DNA of 64,000 nt from Afipia sp. GAS231 (GCF_900103365.1 NZ_LT629703.1:1302001-1366000); one strand, 5' to 3'; counted from the stretch's first letter, positions 1 through 9,497 are shown. The notes: generated by a model from the letters alone, not told the origin. Numbers and translations: made by a program.

Positions 1-1043
1 TCGACGGCAATTCGCTTCGCCTGGTCGACGTGATGGGGACGCTGGAATCGATTCCGAGCCGGATGCGCATCGTCGTGCTCGACGCTTGCCGCAACAACCC
101 GTTCCCCGGCGTCAGCGATGCCGGCCGCGGCCTTGCGATCGTCGATGCGCCGAACGGTTCGATCGTCGGCTATTCGACGGCGCCGGGCATGGAAGCCCAG
201 GACGGCGACAGCAATCACAGCCCGTATACGCGGGCCTTCCTGCAGCGCGCACGCGAACCCAATCTGCCGATCGAGCAACTGTTCAAGCGCGTGCGCCTCG
301 ACGTCAACGATGCCACCGAGGGTCGCCAGACGCCGTGGGAAAGCTCGTCGCTGACCAGCGAATTCTATTTCTTCGGCGACACTGCGATGGCCGCCGCCAG
401 GACGCCCGATCACAGTCCGATCATCCAGATTGCGTCCAACCTGCCCTCGCGTTCGGTGCGTCAGGCCTATGACTATGTGCTGTCGGAAGCCTCGCCCGAC
501 TATTATGAGGAGTTCATCCGCCTTTATCCGCGCGATCCCCTGTGCGACCGGATTCGCCATCTGCTCGGCAACTGGCTGGAGGCAACGGCGTGGCACAAGG
601 CGGTGCTGGCGAATTCACCGGTCGTCTACAAGGCCTTCCATGACAGCTACGCCAGCAGCCCCTATGCGCAATCCGCGTTGAGGCTGCAGGCGCAGCCGAG
701 GGCCATGCCGCTGATGCAATTTACGCGGCTGACGCGGTCACCCTCGATCAATGTCACAAATTCAGGCCTGTCGAAGGATCATATGCCGATGCAAGGCGCA
801 TCGAAGATCACCACCCTGCGCGGCAAGGGGTCGAACCTTGGAGCCAATAACGGCGCGGGCAAGATATCGAACCTGCCGAACAAGAACGCCGATCCAATAC
901 GGATGAAAAACCACAAGCCCGCAGGCACGATCACATCGCGTAGGTTCGGCGGCGGCACCGGCGGCAGTTCCGGCCCGCACCTTGCCTCTTCGCCGTCCCG
1001 CAACTCATTCAATTCGTTGGGCGGTCACGGCGGCAGGCATTGA
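1..1043 (+). CDS. Caspase-fold (peptidase C14) protein, 5' end outside window
   Basis: The frame is open from the first bases, so the gene starts upstream and only about 346 C-terminal residues are visible. They contain the caspase p20 block around the catalytic cysteine (VVLDACRNNPF, about base 76), then a YSTAPGMEAQDGD segment and SPYTRAFLQ, as in bacterial caspase-like proteins. The catalytic His (AGHG motif) must lie before base 1. After the peptidase fold comes a helical segment (VRQAYDYVLSEA, RLYPRDPLCDRIRHLLGNWL) and a Gly/Asn/Ser-rich tail of about 90 residues. A bidirectional hairpin terminator follows. The substrate is unknown. A complete relative lies at 60.2-61.9 kb. Confidence 0.85.
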   Translation, partial: DGNSLRLVDVMGTLESIPSRMRIVVLDACRNNPFPGVSDAGRGLAIVDAPNGSIVGYSTAPGMEAQDGDSNHSPYTRAFLQRAREPNLPIEQLFKRVRLDVNDATEGRQTPWESSSLTSEFYFFGDTAMAAARTPDHSPIIQIASNLPSRSVRQAYDYVLSEASPDYYEEFIRLYPRDPLCDRIRHLLGNWLEATAWHKAVLANSPVVYKAFHDSYASSPYAQSALRLQAQPRAMPLMQFTRLTRSPSINVTNSGLSKDHMPMQGASKITTLRGKGSNLGANNGAGKISNLPNKNADPIRMKNHKPAGTITSRRFGGGTGGSSGPHLASSPSRNSFNSLGGHGGRH

Positions 1044-1061
1044 GTCTGCAAAGAACAAAAA

Positions 1062-1083
1062 GGGCGGAGTTCATGCTCCGCCC
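1062..1083. terminator. Bidirectional hairpin terminator
   Basis: An 8-bp GC stem (gggcggag / ctccgccc) with a 6-base loop is flanked by an A-run on the left and a T-rich stretch on the right. It sits between two convergent genes, so it can serve both strands. Confidence 0.75.
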
Positions 1084-1104
1084 GAATTTATTTTGATGAT
1101 TCGA

Positions 1105-2094
1105 TCACGCCACCAGTTTGGCGAACAAATCCGCGTCGACATTGCCGCCCGAGAGCACGATGACGACGTTCTTGCCCTTGACGTCGATCCGGCCGGCCAG
1201 CAGTGCGGCAAGGCCAACGGCGCCGCCGGGTTCGACCACCAGCTTCAATTCCCGATAGGCATAGGCAACCGCAGCACCGACTTCCTCGTCGGAAGCCGTC
1301 ACGCCGTTCGCCAGTAGCTTGCTGTTGATCGAGAAGGTCAGTTCGCCCGGGATCTGCGCCATCAGCGCGTCGCAGATGGTCCGGCCGGCGGCGTGATGCG
1401 CCTCGCGATGTCCGGCGCGTAGCGACAGTCCGTGGTCGTCATAGTCCTTGGGCTCGGCGACGATGATCTGGGCTTGCGGAAACTTTGCCTTCACGGCGGT
1501 GGCCACGCCCGCAATCAGGCCGCCGCCGGACGCCGGCGCCACCACGATATCGGGCGACAATCCCATTGCCGCCATATCCTCGGCGATTTCGCGGCCCGCG
1601 GTACCCTGCCCCGCGATCACGAACGGATCGTCGTAGGGGCGCACCAGCGTCGCGCCGCGCTTGGCGGCGATGCCGTTGGCGATGGCCTCGCGGTCTTCCT
1701 TGTCGCGGTCATACAGCACGACCTCGGCGCCATAGCCCTTGGTGCGCTCGCGCTTGGTGACGGGCGAATCGAGCGGCATCACGATCGTCGCCTGCATGTT
1801 CAGGATCTGCGCCGCCGCGGCCACGCCCTGGGCGTGGTTGCCGGACGAGAACGCGACCACGCCGCCGCTACGCTTGTCCTGCGGGATCGACGACAGCTTG
1901 TTGAAGGCGCCGCGGAACTTGAACGACCCGGTCCGCTGCAGCATTTCGGGCTTCAGGAACACCCTGGTCCCGGCGCGCTCGTTGAGAACGGGGAACGACA
2001 GCAATGGGGTGCGCACCGCAAACGGCGCAACCACCCGCGCCGCCGCATCGATATCCGCAGCGCCGACCGCTGCAATGGGGGTTGTTTCGGTCAT
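1105..2094 (-). CDS. PLP-dependent threonine/serine dehydratase
   Basis: A 329-residue fold-type II PLP enzyme. It has the Schiff-base lysine motif (SFKFRGAFN), the SSGNHAQGVA substrate loop and the glycine-rich phosphate loop (SGGGLIAG). By family it deaminates L-threonine to 2-oxobutanoate or L-serine to pyruvate. There is no C-terminal ACT regulatory domain, so it fits the short catabolic TdcB or serine-racemase-like class rather than biosynthetic IlvA. I start at the ATG giving MTETTPIAAV. The upstream in-frame extension is translated from a dispersed palindromic repeat and is not credible. It stands alone and converges on the caspase-like gene. Confidence 0.88.
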   Translation of the reverse strand: MTETTPIAAVGAADIDAAARVVAPFAVRTPLLSFPVLNERAGTRVFLKPEMLQRTGSFKFRGAFNKLSSIPQDKRSGGVVAFSSGNHAQGVAAAAQILNMQATIVMPLDSPVTKRERTKGYGAEVVLYDRDKEDREAIANGIAAKRGATLVRPYDDPFVIAGQGTAGREIAEDMAAMGLSPDIVVAPASGGGLIAGVATAVKAKFPQAQIIVAEPKDYDDHGLSLRAGHREAHHAAGRTICDALMAQIPGELTFSINSKLLANGVTASDEEVGAAVAYAYRELKLVVEPGGAVGLAALLAGRIDVKGKNVVIVLSGGNVDADLFAKLVA

Positions 2095-2137
2095 ACGCCG
2101 TTGTATCGCGCCGGCGGACCGCGGGGAAGCTACATTC

Positions 2138-2184
2138 AGCATGATCCCGAAAAGTGGGAACCGGTTTTCGGAAAAGATCATGCT
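2138..2184. repeat. Dispersed palindromic intergenic repeat (GATC-ended type)
   Basis: An inverted repeat with ends agcatgatc / gatcatgct around a core containing gaaccggtttt. A variant copy is at 18015-18063. It sits upstream of the dehydratase start, where it creates a false N-terminal extension. Confidence 0.75.
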
Positions 2185-2233
2185 CAATCAACAACCTGCG
2201 AGCGGGATGGAATCATCCCGCTTGCCGGTGAGC

Positions 2234-3292
2234 TTAAGCCGCGAAATGCGGGTCTTCCGCCACAAATTCGACCGCATCGCCGTCCGCGTCAGCCGAGCCG
2301 ACATTTTGGGCATGGTCGACAAAGACGCGCGCCGATGCCTGCCAGGTGTGGGCGGCGGCGAATTCGATGCAGGTCTCGCGCGGAATATGCAACGCGTCGA
2401 GGCAGGCCTTGTGCAGATCGTCGTTCAGGACGCCAACCGGCGCCGACCCGATAACGTCGCGGGGACCGGTGACCGGGAACGCCGCCACCGGCAGGCCGCT
2501 GGCAAGCGCCTCCAGCAGCACCAGGCCGAAGGTATCGGTCTTGCTCGGGAACACGAAGATATCGGCGGCCGCGTAGATTTCAGCCAGTTCCTCGCCATGC
2601 CGCGCGCCGAGGAAGACGGCGTCCGGATATTTGCGCTCCAGCGCCGCGCGCGCCGGCCCGTCGCCGACGACGAGCTTGGTGCCGGGCAGATCGAGGTCGA
2701 GGAAGGCTTCCAGATTTTTCTCGACCGCGACGCGGCCGACGCTGAGGAACACCGGCGTCGGCAAACAGAGGTCGATATCGCGCGGATGAAACAGCGAGGT
2801 GTCGACGCCGCGCGACCACAGCACCACGTTGCGAAAGCCGCGCATGCGCAATTCGGCCGCCAGCGCCGGCGTCGCCGCCATCACCGCCTGGCTCGGCCGA
2901 TGGAAGGCGCGCAGCACGCGCCAGACCCAGGATTCCGGGATCGGCGACCGCGCCGACACGTATTCGGGGAAACGGGTGTGAAAGCTGGTCGTGAATGGCA
3001 GGCCGCGCTTGCGGCAATAGCGCCGCACCAATAGCCCGATCGGGCCTTCGGTTGCGATATGGATGCTGTCGGGCTTTGCCGCGTCGATCAGCTCGGCGAT
3101 CTTCCAGGGGCTCGGCAAAGCGAGCCGCAAATCCGGATAGCTCGGCATCGCAAACGTCCGGAACGATTGCGGCGTCAGAAAGCTGACGTCGACGCCGAAA
3201 CCTTTTGCCGCTTCCGCCATCATGGTCAGCGTCCGAACCACCCCGTTTACCTGGGGATGCCACGCATCGGTCGCGACCAGGATATGCGTCAT
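2234..3292 (-). CDS. GT-B glycosyltransferase, MgtA-like
   Basis: A 352-residue GT4/GT1-type retaining transferase. The C-terminal half has the GDGPARAALE nucleotide-sugar motif, then FLGARHGEELAEIYAAADIF and the E-x7-E region (DTFGLVLLEALASGLPV). The N-terminus (THILVATDAWHPQVNGVV) matches the family of GDP-mannose-dependent or glycolipid alpha-transferases. The ATG overlaps the stop of the upstream metallophosphoesterase by 4 bases (ATGA), so the two are translationally coupled and probably work on one lipid or glycan pathway. The donor and acceptor cannot be read from the sequence. Confidence 0.85.
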   Translation of the reverse strand: MTHILVATDAWHPQVNGVVRTLTMMAEAAKGFGVDVSFLTPQSFRTFAMPSYPDLRLALPSPWKIAELIDAAKPDSIHIATEGPIGLLVRRYCRKRGLPFTTSFHTRFPEYVSARSPIPESWVWRVLRAFHRPSQAVMAATPALAAELRMRGFRNVVLWSRGVDTSLFHPRDIDLCLPTPVFLSVGRVAVEKNLEAFLDLDLPGTKLVVGDGPARAALERKYPDAVFLGARHGEELAEIYAAADIFVFPSKTDTFGLVLLEALASGLPVAAFPVTGPRDVIGSAPVGVLNDDLHKACLDALHIPRETCIEFAAAHTWQASARVFVDHAQNVGSADADGDAVEFVAEDPHFAA

Positions 3293-4101
3293 GCGGCGCG
3301 CGCCGCCACGCGGGGAACCGGCGCTGCCCGGCGCAGCGGATCGGTCCAGGTGATGATTTCGAACCTTCCATCCTCGTGCTCGGCGAGCGCGGTGCAGCTC
3401 TCGACCCAGTCGCCGCAGTTCATGTAGCGGATGCCGTGCTCGTCGCGGATGGTGGCGTAGTGGATGTGGCCGCAGATCACGCCGTCGGCGCCGTGACGCC
3501 GTGCCTCGCCGGCCAGCGTCTTCTCGAACGCCCCGATATAGTTGACGGCGTTCTTGACCTTCAGCTTCGCCCATTGCGACAGCGACCAGTACGGCACGCC
3601 GAACATGCGCCGGAAGAAGTTGACCAGCCGGTTCATCTGAATGGCGAAATCATAGGCCTTGTCGCCGAGATGGGCGAGCCAGCGCGCGTTCTGCACCACG
3701 AGATCGAAGATGTCGCCGTGGATCACCAGATAGCGCTTGCCGTCGACGCCTTCATGAATGGTGTTTTCCACCACGTCGATGCCGCCGAAATGCGTGCCGT
3801 AATAGTTGCGCAGGAACTCGTCGTGATTGCCCGGCACATAGATGACCTTGGCGCCCTTGCGCGCCTTGCGCAGCATCTTCTGCACGAAGTCGTTGTGCGA
3901 TTGCGGCCAGTACCAGCCGGACTTCAGCGCCCAGCCGTCAACGATGTCGCCGACCAGATAGATGGTGTCGGCGTCGTGGGTTCTGAGAAAGTCCAGCAAC
4001 CGGTCGGCTTGCGAGCCGCGGGCTCCGAGATGGACGTCGGAGATAAACAAAGTGCGAAAGCGCCGTTCGGGGCTTTCTTCACTCAAGGAGTCACTACCCA
4101 T
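3289..4101 (-). CDS. Metallophosphoesterase, UDP-2,3-diacylglucosamine diphosphatase-like
   Basis: 270 residues with the full calcineurin-type metal site: ISDVHLG (D-x-H), VGDIVDGW (GDxxD), VPGNHDE (GNHD), VIHGD and CGHIHYA (GHxH). The family is usually labelled LpxH-like, the enzyme that hydrolyses UDP-2,3-diacylglucosamine in lipid A synthesis. Alphaproteobacteria commonly use LpxI for that step, so this protein may hydrolyse another lipid- or sugar-linked diphosphate. It is coupled by a 4-base overlap to the downstream glycosyltransferase, which suggests glycolipid metabolism. Confidence 0.82.
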   Translation of the reverse strand: MGSDSLSEESPERRFRTLFISDVHLGARGSQADRLLDFLRTHDADTIYLVGDIVDGWALKSGWYWPQSHNDFVQKMLRKARKGAKVIYVPGNHDEFLRNYYGTHFGGIDVVENTIHEGVDGKRYLVIHGDIFDLVVQNARWLAHLGDKAYDFAIQMNRLVNFFRRMFGVPYWSLSQWAKLKVKNAVNYIGAFEKTLAGEARRHGADGVICGHIHYATIRDEHGIRYMNCGDWVESCTALAEHEDGRFEIITWTDPLRRAAPVPRVAARAA

Positions 4102-4284
4102 GCGTCATGCACCTATCGGATTCCTGTGACAGAGCGATGACGATTCTCGACGATCCTTGGCGTTAACCGCGTCACTAGAATCAGTCTTGCGCCCCCGCTG
4201 ATCGCGAATATCAGCGCGATGCGACAGTGAGGCGACATACCGCGGTGGAACCGTGATTTTGCGGAGATCCGATCCGGGAACCGG

Positions 4285-5085
4285 TCAGTAAAACTTCTGG
4301 AAATGATGGATCGGGCCGTGGCCATGGCCGACGCTGAAGCGATCCGCCGCTGATATCGCGGCGCTGACGAAGGCCTTGGCGTTGCGAACGGCGGTTTCCA
4401 TGGCTTCGCCCTTGGCAAGACCTGCCGCGATCGCCGACGACAGCGAGCAACCGGTGCCATGGGTATTTTTTGTGGCGACGCGCGGCGCCGCCAGCGCGAT
4501 GACACCCTTTGCATCGATCAAATAGTCGATGCTCTCACTGCCCTGCCCGTGGCCGCCCTTGATCAGCACCGCCTTGCATCCCATCGCCAGCAATCGCCTG
4601 CCCTGATCTTCGACCGCGGCTTCGCTCATCGCAATTGGTTCATCCAGCAGCGCCGCGGCCTCCGGCAGGTTCGGTGTGATCACGGCCGCAAGCGGAATGA
4701 GTTTGCTGCGTAACGCCTCGACCGCCTCGGCGGCGAGCAAACGGTCGCCTGAGGTTGCCACCATCACCGGATCGAGCACGACATGTTTCGGCGACCAGCG
4801 AGTCAGCCCGGCGACGATCGCGTCCATCACCGCAGGCTGCGCCACCATGCCGATCTTGACGGCGCCAACCGCCAGATCGGAAAACACCGCGTCGATCTGC
4901 GCGGTGACGAATTCGGCTGGCACCGCATGGATGCCGCTGACGCCTTGCGTGTTCTGCGCCGTCAGCGCGGTAATGACGGAGGCGCCATAGACGCCGAGGG
5001 CCGCAAACGTCTTCAGGTCGGCCTGGATGCCGGCGCCGCCGGAGGAGTCCGAGCCGGCAATTGTCAGCGCGATCGGCGTCGTCAT
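4285..5085 (-). CDS. thiD: Hydroxymethylpyrimidine/phosphomethylpyrimidine kinase
   Basis: 266 residues of the ribokinase fold, with [18 protein letters not shown] at the N-terminus, ITPNLPEA in the middle, KGGHG, and the anion-hole motif [15 protein letters not shown]. ThiD phosphorylates HMP and HMP-P in thiamine synthesis. The start at [11 protein letters not shown] removes a 40-residue upstream extension that runs into repeat DNA. No other thi gene is adjacent and I see no convincing TPP riboswitch in the 220 bases upstream. Confidence 0.92.
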   Translation of the reverse strand: MTTPIALTIAGSDSSGGAGIQADLKTFAALGVYGASVITALTAQNTQGVSGIHAVPAEFVTAQIDAVFSDLAVGAVKIGMVAQPAVMDAIVAGLTRWSPKHVVLDPVMVATSGDRLLAAEAVEALRSKLIPLAAVITPNLPEAAALLDEPIAMSEAAVEDQGRRLLAMGCKAVLIKGGHGQGSESIDYLIDAKGVIALAAPRVATKNTHGTGCSLSSAIAAGLAKGEAMETAVRNAKAFVSAAISAADRFSVGHGHGPIHHFQKFY

Positions 5086-5183
5086 GTCCGGGCTCGCGCA
5101 AATGGTGTGTTCGGGGCCATAAGCTGTCCTAGCGCGGCGGGCAATCGGCAGCAAGTTGGCTTGCCTTTGGCCCCTGTTTTTGG

Positions 5184-5220
5184 CTAGAGCCCGGTCTGAT
5201 TGCATTAGACCCGGCTCTAG
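5184..5220. repeat. Intergenic hairpin repeat
   Basis: An imperfect 14-bp inverted repeat (ctagagcccggtct / agacccggctctag, one mismatch) with a 9-base loop. It is next to another repeat at 5222-5283. A related element, cggttctgatt-c-aatcagaaccg, is at 25169-25191. Confidence 0.6.
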
Positions 5221-5221
5221 T

Positions 5222-5283
5222 CTTTTGTTTTGACGCGTTTTCTAGACGCGAACCGGTGTCCACTTCGCTCGAAAACGCTATAG
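5222..5283. repeat. Dispersed repeat, GACGCGTTTT...AACGCTATAG type
   Basis: It runs from ttttgttttgacgcgttttc through gcgaaccggtgtccacttcg to gaaaacgctatag. Full or partial relatives lie at 6699-6794, 16238-16324, 25090-25158 and 33130-33170. Confidence 0.8.
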
Positions 5284-5311
5284 TGCGGCCAACGATTTCC
5301 GGAGACACGCA

Positions 5312-5557
5312 ATGGTTCCCTTCTTCGTCCAATTCAAATGCAAGCTCGGCCAGTCCTATGCCGTCGCCAATGCGCTCGCGGAAGCCGAGATCGCCTCGGA
5401 GATCTATTCCACCGCCGGCGACTATGATCTGCTGGTCAAGTTCTACGTCGACAACGACACCGACATCGGCCATTTCGTCAACGAAAAGGTACAGGTGATT
5501 CCCGGCATCCAGGACACCCACACCATCATTACCTTCAAAGCCTTCGGCCCGGGTTAG
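5312..5557 (+). CDS. Stand-alone Lrp/AsnC ligand-binding (RAM) domain protein
   Basis: 81 residues covering only the alpha-beta amino-acid-binding (RAM) domain of Lrp/AsnC regulators: MVPFFVQFKCKLGQSY, AEIASEIYSTAGDYDLLVKF and IPGIQDTHTIITFKAF. The helix-turn-helix half is absent. The length is right for stand-alone RAM proteins, so this is not a truncation. Such proteins probably bind small molecules or pair with full-length Lrp members. It is 77 bases upstream of the Ldh-family gene and on the same strand, so they may share a transcript. Confidence 0.85.
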   Translation: MVPFFVQFKCKLGQSYAVANALAEAEIASEIYSTAGDYDLLVKFYVDNDTDIGHFVNEKVQVIPGIQDTHTIITFKAFGPG

Positions 5558-5633
5558 GGTCAATCCGCCTACCGCATTGCCGTCAAAAAATTCGCGCCGG
5601 GCGCATTGAACGCCGCGGCCACCGGGAGTTCTG

Positions 5634-6707
5634 ATGTCCGAAACCACCGTCACGTTGAGCCGCCTCACAGCGTTCATTCAGGAAGCACTGACGAAGGTGG
5701 GCCTGCCGCAACAGGATGCCGCTGTTGTCGCCGGCCTGATGGCGGAGGCCGACCTGCAGGGCTCGGACGGACACGGCGTGACCCGGCTGCCGCAATATAT
5801 CAGGCGCATCAAGGCCGGCGGCTTCAACGTCCGGCCGAACATCCATGTCGTCCACGATCACCTCTCTACCGCGGTCTTGAACGGCGACAACGGCATGGGT
5901 CATCTGGTGATGAAGCGCGCGGCCGAGATGGCGATCGAGAAAGCGCGCACGACCGGGATCGCCTGGGTCAACTCGCAATTCTCCAACCACGCCGGCCCCG
6001 CCTCGCTTTACGCATCGATGCCGCTCGCCCATGACATGGTCGGGCTCTATTTCGCGGTCGGCAACGCCAACCATCTGCCGCCCTGGGGCGGCCTCGACAT
6101 GCTGCTGTCGACCAACCCGATCGCGGCTGCAATACCCGCCGGCGACGAGAAGCCGATCGTGCTCGACATGGCGACCACGGTTGCCGCCTACGGCAAGGTC
6201 AAGACCAAGGCGCTGCGCGGCGAGACCATGCCGGAGGGGTGGATGATCGATCGCGCCGGCAAGCCGCTGACCGATCCGAAGCGCGCCGACGAGGGCATGC
6301 TGCTGCCGCTCGGCGGCATGGAAGCCGGCTACAAGGGTTATGGCCTTGCCATGATCATCGGCCTGCTCGCGGGCACCCTCGGCGGTGCCGCGATGGGTAA
6401 AGACGTGATCGACTTCAACCATGACGACGACAGCGTCACCAACACCGGCCAGGCCATCTGCGCCATCAACGTCGCCGCCTTCGGCGACGTCGCCACCTTC
6501 AAGAAAAGCGTCGACACGCTGGTGCTCGATTTCCGCAACAGCGAGCGCATGCCGGGCGTGCAGCGCATCCTGGTGCCGGGCGAACGCAGCTTTGAGACGC
6601 GGGTGAAGCGGACGCGGGATGGAATCCCGGTCGCCCCTGCCCTGATGCGCGGACTGGATCAGGTCGCCGACGATCTCGGGATCGCAAGGCTGGCGTCTTT
6701 TGTTTGA
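5634..6707 (+). CDS. Ldh/YlbC-family NAD(P)-dependent malate/lactate dehydrogenase-like oxidoreductase
   Basis: 357 residues of the type-2 malate/L-lactate dehydrogenase family, which lacks the classic Rossmann fold. Seen are SDGHGVTRLPQYIRRIKAGG at the N-terminus, WVNSQFSNHAGPASLYA, TNPIAAAIPAG, DMATTVAAYGKVK and GYKGYGLAMIIGLLAG. Members reduce 2-oxoacids or the imines Pyr2C/Pip2C, and the exact substrate is not readable. It starts at an ATG with gggag a few bases upstream. The gene ends directly before a dispersed repeat. Confidence 0.87.
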   Translation: MSETTVTLSRLTAFIQEALTKVGLPQQDAAVVAGLMAEADLQGSDGHGVTRLPQYIRRIKAGGFNVRPNIHVVHDHLSTAVLNGDNGMGHLVMKRAAEMAIEKARTTGIAWVNSQFSNHAGPASLYASMPLAHDMVGLYFAVGNANHLPPWGGLDMLLSTNPIAAAIPAGDEKPIVLDMATTVAAYGKVKTKALRGETMPEGWMIDRAGKPLTDPKRADEGMLLPLGGMEAGYKGYGLAMIIGLLAGTLGGAAMGKDVIDFNHDDDSVTNTGQAICAINVAAFGDVATFKKSVDTLVLDFRNSERMPGVQRILVPGERSFETRVKRTRDGIPVAPALMRGLDQVADDLGIARLASFV

Positions 6708-6794
6708 CGCGTTTTCTACCGCAGATAAGTCTACGCAATCTGCGTAAACTTGATTGCTGTGCGAACCGGTTTCCACTTCGCTCAAAAACGCTAT
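6699..6794. repeat. Dispersed repeat, GACGCGTTTT...AACGCTATGG type with internal insert
   Basis: The same end blocks as the 5222-5283 copy (ttttgtttgacgcgttttct and cgaaccggtttccacttcgc...aaaacgctatgg). About 36 extra bases (taccgcagataagtctacgc and following) sit between the blocks. The left end overlaps the last codons of the Ldh-family gene. Confidence 0.75.
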
Positions 6795-6803
6795 GGCGCA
6801 AAC

Positions 6804-9221
6804 TTACGCCGCGTCCTGGCGCGAGCGAAAAACCTGCGGCTGGCGTTCCAGTTCGTCGATCGGCATCGGCCGGCCCATCAGATAGCCTTGCGCGAAGTTG
6901 ACCCCCATCGCCTTCAGCCGCTCATACTGTTCCCGCGTCTCCACGCCTTCGACCGTCACCGACATGTCAAGACCGAGCGCCAGCGTCAGGATCGAGCAGA
7001 TGATCGCCGTGCTTTTGTGATTCCGCGTCAGATCGGCAGTGAACGACTTGTCGATCTTGATCTTGTTGAACGGGAATGCGGTCAGGCTGCCGAGCGATGA
7101 ATATCCGGTGCCGAAATCGTCGAGCGCCAGCGAAATCCCGATGCCCCTCAGCCGTTCGATGAACGCATGGTTTTCCAGCGCGCGTTCCAGCAGCACGGAT
7201 TCGGTGATCTCGATCTCCAGCCGCTCCGGCGGCAGGCCGGAATTCTTCAGCGCCGACTTGATCATGTCGAACAGTTCGGCCTGCTTGAACTGGACCGGCG
7301 ACAGGTTGACGGCGACCTTGATGTCCGCCGGCCAGGTCATCGCGTCGTCGCAGGCGCGCCGGATCACCCATTCGCCGAGCGGAATGATCAGGCCGGTCTC
7401 CTCGGCCAGCGGAATGAACTGGTCGGGCGGGACCAGTCCACGGGTCGGATGTCGCCAGCGCACCAGCGCTTCCGCGCCCCGCCGTTGGCCGGTCTGCATG
7501 TCGAAGAACGGCTGGTAGTGCACCTCGAACTGACAGCGCGCGATGGCGTCGCGCAAGTCGCCCTCGAGGGTGTTGCGGGCCTCGAGGTCGGCCGACATCG
7601 CCTCGTCGTAGACCGTGTAGCAGTCCCGGCCCGCCGATTTCGAACGGTATAGCGCCAGATCGGCCTTTTTCAGCAGCTCGCCGTCGCCGTCGCCGTGCTC
7701 GGGCGCCAGCGCAATCCCGATGCTGGTTCCGATTTCGACGCGATGACCCGGCAGCATGAACGGCTCGGTGACGAGTTTGGAAATTCGCGCCGCCAATTCG
7801 ATCGAACCGGAGCGCTGGTCATCACATGCCGCCTGGATTACCGCAAATTCGTCGCCGCCAAGCCGCGCCAGCACGTCGGTAAAGCGCAGCGTCGATTTCA
7901 GGCGATGCGCTACCTGACGCAGCAGTTCGTCGCCGGCGGCATGACCGAGCGAGTCGTTGACGTTCTTGAAGCGATCGAGGTCGAGCATCAAGACCGAGAA
8001 CGTCCCGCCGCGCTGTCGTTCGCATGAATTGATGTCGTTCAGCCGCTCGAGAAAGAACGCCCGGTTCGGCAGTCCGGTCAGGATGTCGGTCTGCGCCAGC
8101 TCCAGCACGCGCCGGTTGGCGCGCGCGAGCTGCAGCGAGTTGCGGCTGGCCAGCCACAGATAGGCGGCGAGGAACAAAGTGATGATGATGCCCGCAGCGA
8201 GCACCGCCAGCGCGCGGTAGCAGAACGCGATCAACGGACCACCGGCGGCGGGAGCGGCACGCACCTGCCAGCTGGCGTCACCGATATTGAGCGCGCCCAA
8301 CCATTGCGGCGCCTGCGCCAGATATTTCTTCGAAGCCGGTGTCAGTCGCTCGGAGGAAAAATCCGGAGCATCTTCCGTCGTGGCTCCATCAGGGTAGACA
8401 CTGACGGCAACCGCCGGACTTGCCGCAGTCGTGGCGCGGATCGACTGCAGCAACAGCGGTAAATCGAACACGCCAACGACAAAGCCGGCGAGGTTGCGCC
8501 TTCGGTCGGCGGTTGTCGTCCGCGATGTTCCCTTGACGTAGATCGGTACGCTCACAAACACGCCGATCGGCCGGACGCCTTCTTTTGGCTGGTAAAGCCG
8601 CGAGCGCAACACCGTGATCTGATCGTTGTCCCGCGCGCGCTCCAGCGCGGCATGCCGCTCCGGGTCGGCCGAATAATCCAACCCGTAGACCGGCGAGGTC
8701 TTCGGCTCGGTGGAATAGAAAACGGCAAAATATTCGTCCTTCTGCGGCGCGGTCACGTAGTTGCCGTCCTGCTGGAAGGATTTGATGCGATAGCCGGAGA
8801 CGCCATCGCCAATCGCTGCCGCCTCGTATTCGGCGCGCTCCTTGCGGTTGATCCGCGGCAGCCAGGCGACCCGAAGCATGCCCGGATGACGTTCGAACAG
8901 TCGTCCGCTGAAGGTCTCGAACTCGCTGCGGGTAACCTCCTCATTGGCGGATTCGAACAGGGTGCGCAGCGCCACCAGCCGGCTGATATACTCGTTCATG
9001 CCGTTCTGCAGGATGATCGCCTGGGTTTCGGCGACGCCCTCGAACTCAACGTTGGCGACGCGCTGCTCCCAGCGGGCAACGGCAAAGGCTCCCGCCAATG
9101 ACAGCATGACGCCGATGGCCATGGCGATCGCGGCCGGTCCAAACGCCGACCGCATCAACCGGCTCCGGCGCCTTCCCGGCACGTCATCCCCATGACGGCC
9201 TTCTGAATCTCGCTGGCTCAT
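6804..9221 (-). CDS. Membrane CHASE-GGDEF-EAL cyclic-di-GMP enzyme
   Basis: 805 residues. An N-terminal transmembrane helix (about residues 30-50) leads into a periplasmic CHASE sensor domain (about 60-300). A second helix (LAVLAAGIIITLFLAAYLWL) precedes the GGDEF domain, whose signature RLGGDEF is intact, and a C-terminal EAL domain begins with HYQPFFDMQTG and AEALVRW. Both catalytic signatures are preserved, so it could make and degrade cyclic-di-GMP in response to an extracellular ligand. I use the ATG for MSQRDSEG; a GTG eight codons upstream is also possible. It stands alone, divergent from the substrate-binding protein gene across about 275 bases in which I see no clear site. Confidence 0.92.
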   Translation of the reverse strand: MSQRDSEGRHGDDVPGRRRSRLMRSAFGPAAIAMAIGVMLSLAGAFAVARWEQRVANVEFEGVAETQAIILQNGMNEYISRLVALRTLFESANEEVTRSEFETFSGRLFERHPGMLRVAWLPRINRKERAEYEAAAIGDGVSGYRIKSFQQDGNYVTAPQKDEYFAVFYSTEPKTSPVYGLDYSADPERHAALERARDNDQITVLRSRLYQPKEGVRPIGVFVSVPIYVKGTSRTTTADRRRNLAGFVVGVFDLPLLLQSIRATTAASPAVAVSVYPDGATTEDAPDFSSERLTPASKKYLAQAPQWLGALNIGDASWQVRAAPAAGGPLIAFCYRALAVLAAGIIITLFLAAYLWLASRNSLQLARANRRVLELAQTDILTGLPNRAFFLERLNDINSCERQRGGTFSVLMLDLDRFKNVNDSLGHAAGDELLRQVAHRLKSTLRFTDVLARLGGDEFAVIQAACDDQRSGSIELAARISKLVTEPFMLPGHRVEIGTSIGIALAPEHGDGDGELLKKADLALYRSKSAGRDCYTVYDEAMSADLEARNTLEGDLRDAIARCQFEVHYQPFFDMQTGQRRGAEALVRWRHPTRGLVPPDQFIPLAEETGLIIPLGEWVIRRACDDAMTWPADIKVAVNLSPVQFKQAELFDMIKSALKNSGLPPERLEIEITESVLLERALENHAFIERLRGIGISLALDDFGTGYSSLGSLTAFPFNKIKIDKSFTADLTRNHKSTAIICSILTLALGLDMSVTVEGVETREQYERLKAMGVNFAQGYLMGRPMPIDELERQPQVFRSRQDAA

Positions 9222-9497
9222 ATCCGTCAGTTTCGCCCGGCCCACGCTTCACCGAAACTCCTGTTCCGGTGCCCACGAACATCGGACATAGACTTGCGTT
9301 AAAAACTCAAGAATCCCGCGCCATACCCCGGCCGGTTTGGCAGGCTTAGTTAACGATCCGGCCGTCAACGCACGCGCGGCGGCACATTTCTCCGGGATAC
9401 TACGGGGGCGAACGCGCGCCCGAAGTTAGCGAGGTCTTCACGCCGTGGAAATATCGTCGGCGCGGAGAATGTGTTCTTCGTTCCGCAAGATGTCGCC

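Noticed and set aside
2095..2187. A longer N-terminus for the threonine dehydratase
   Set aside because: The extra codons are made by a palindromic dispersed repeat.
5086..5311. TPP riboswitch upstream of thiD
   Set aside because: I could not find the conserved THI-box blocks; the region is occupied by repeat elements.
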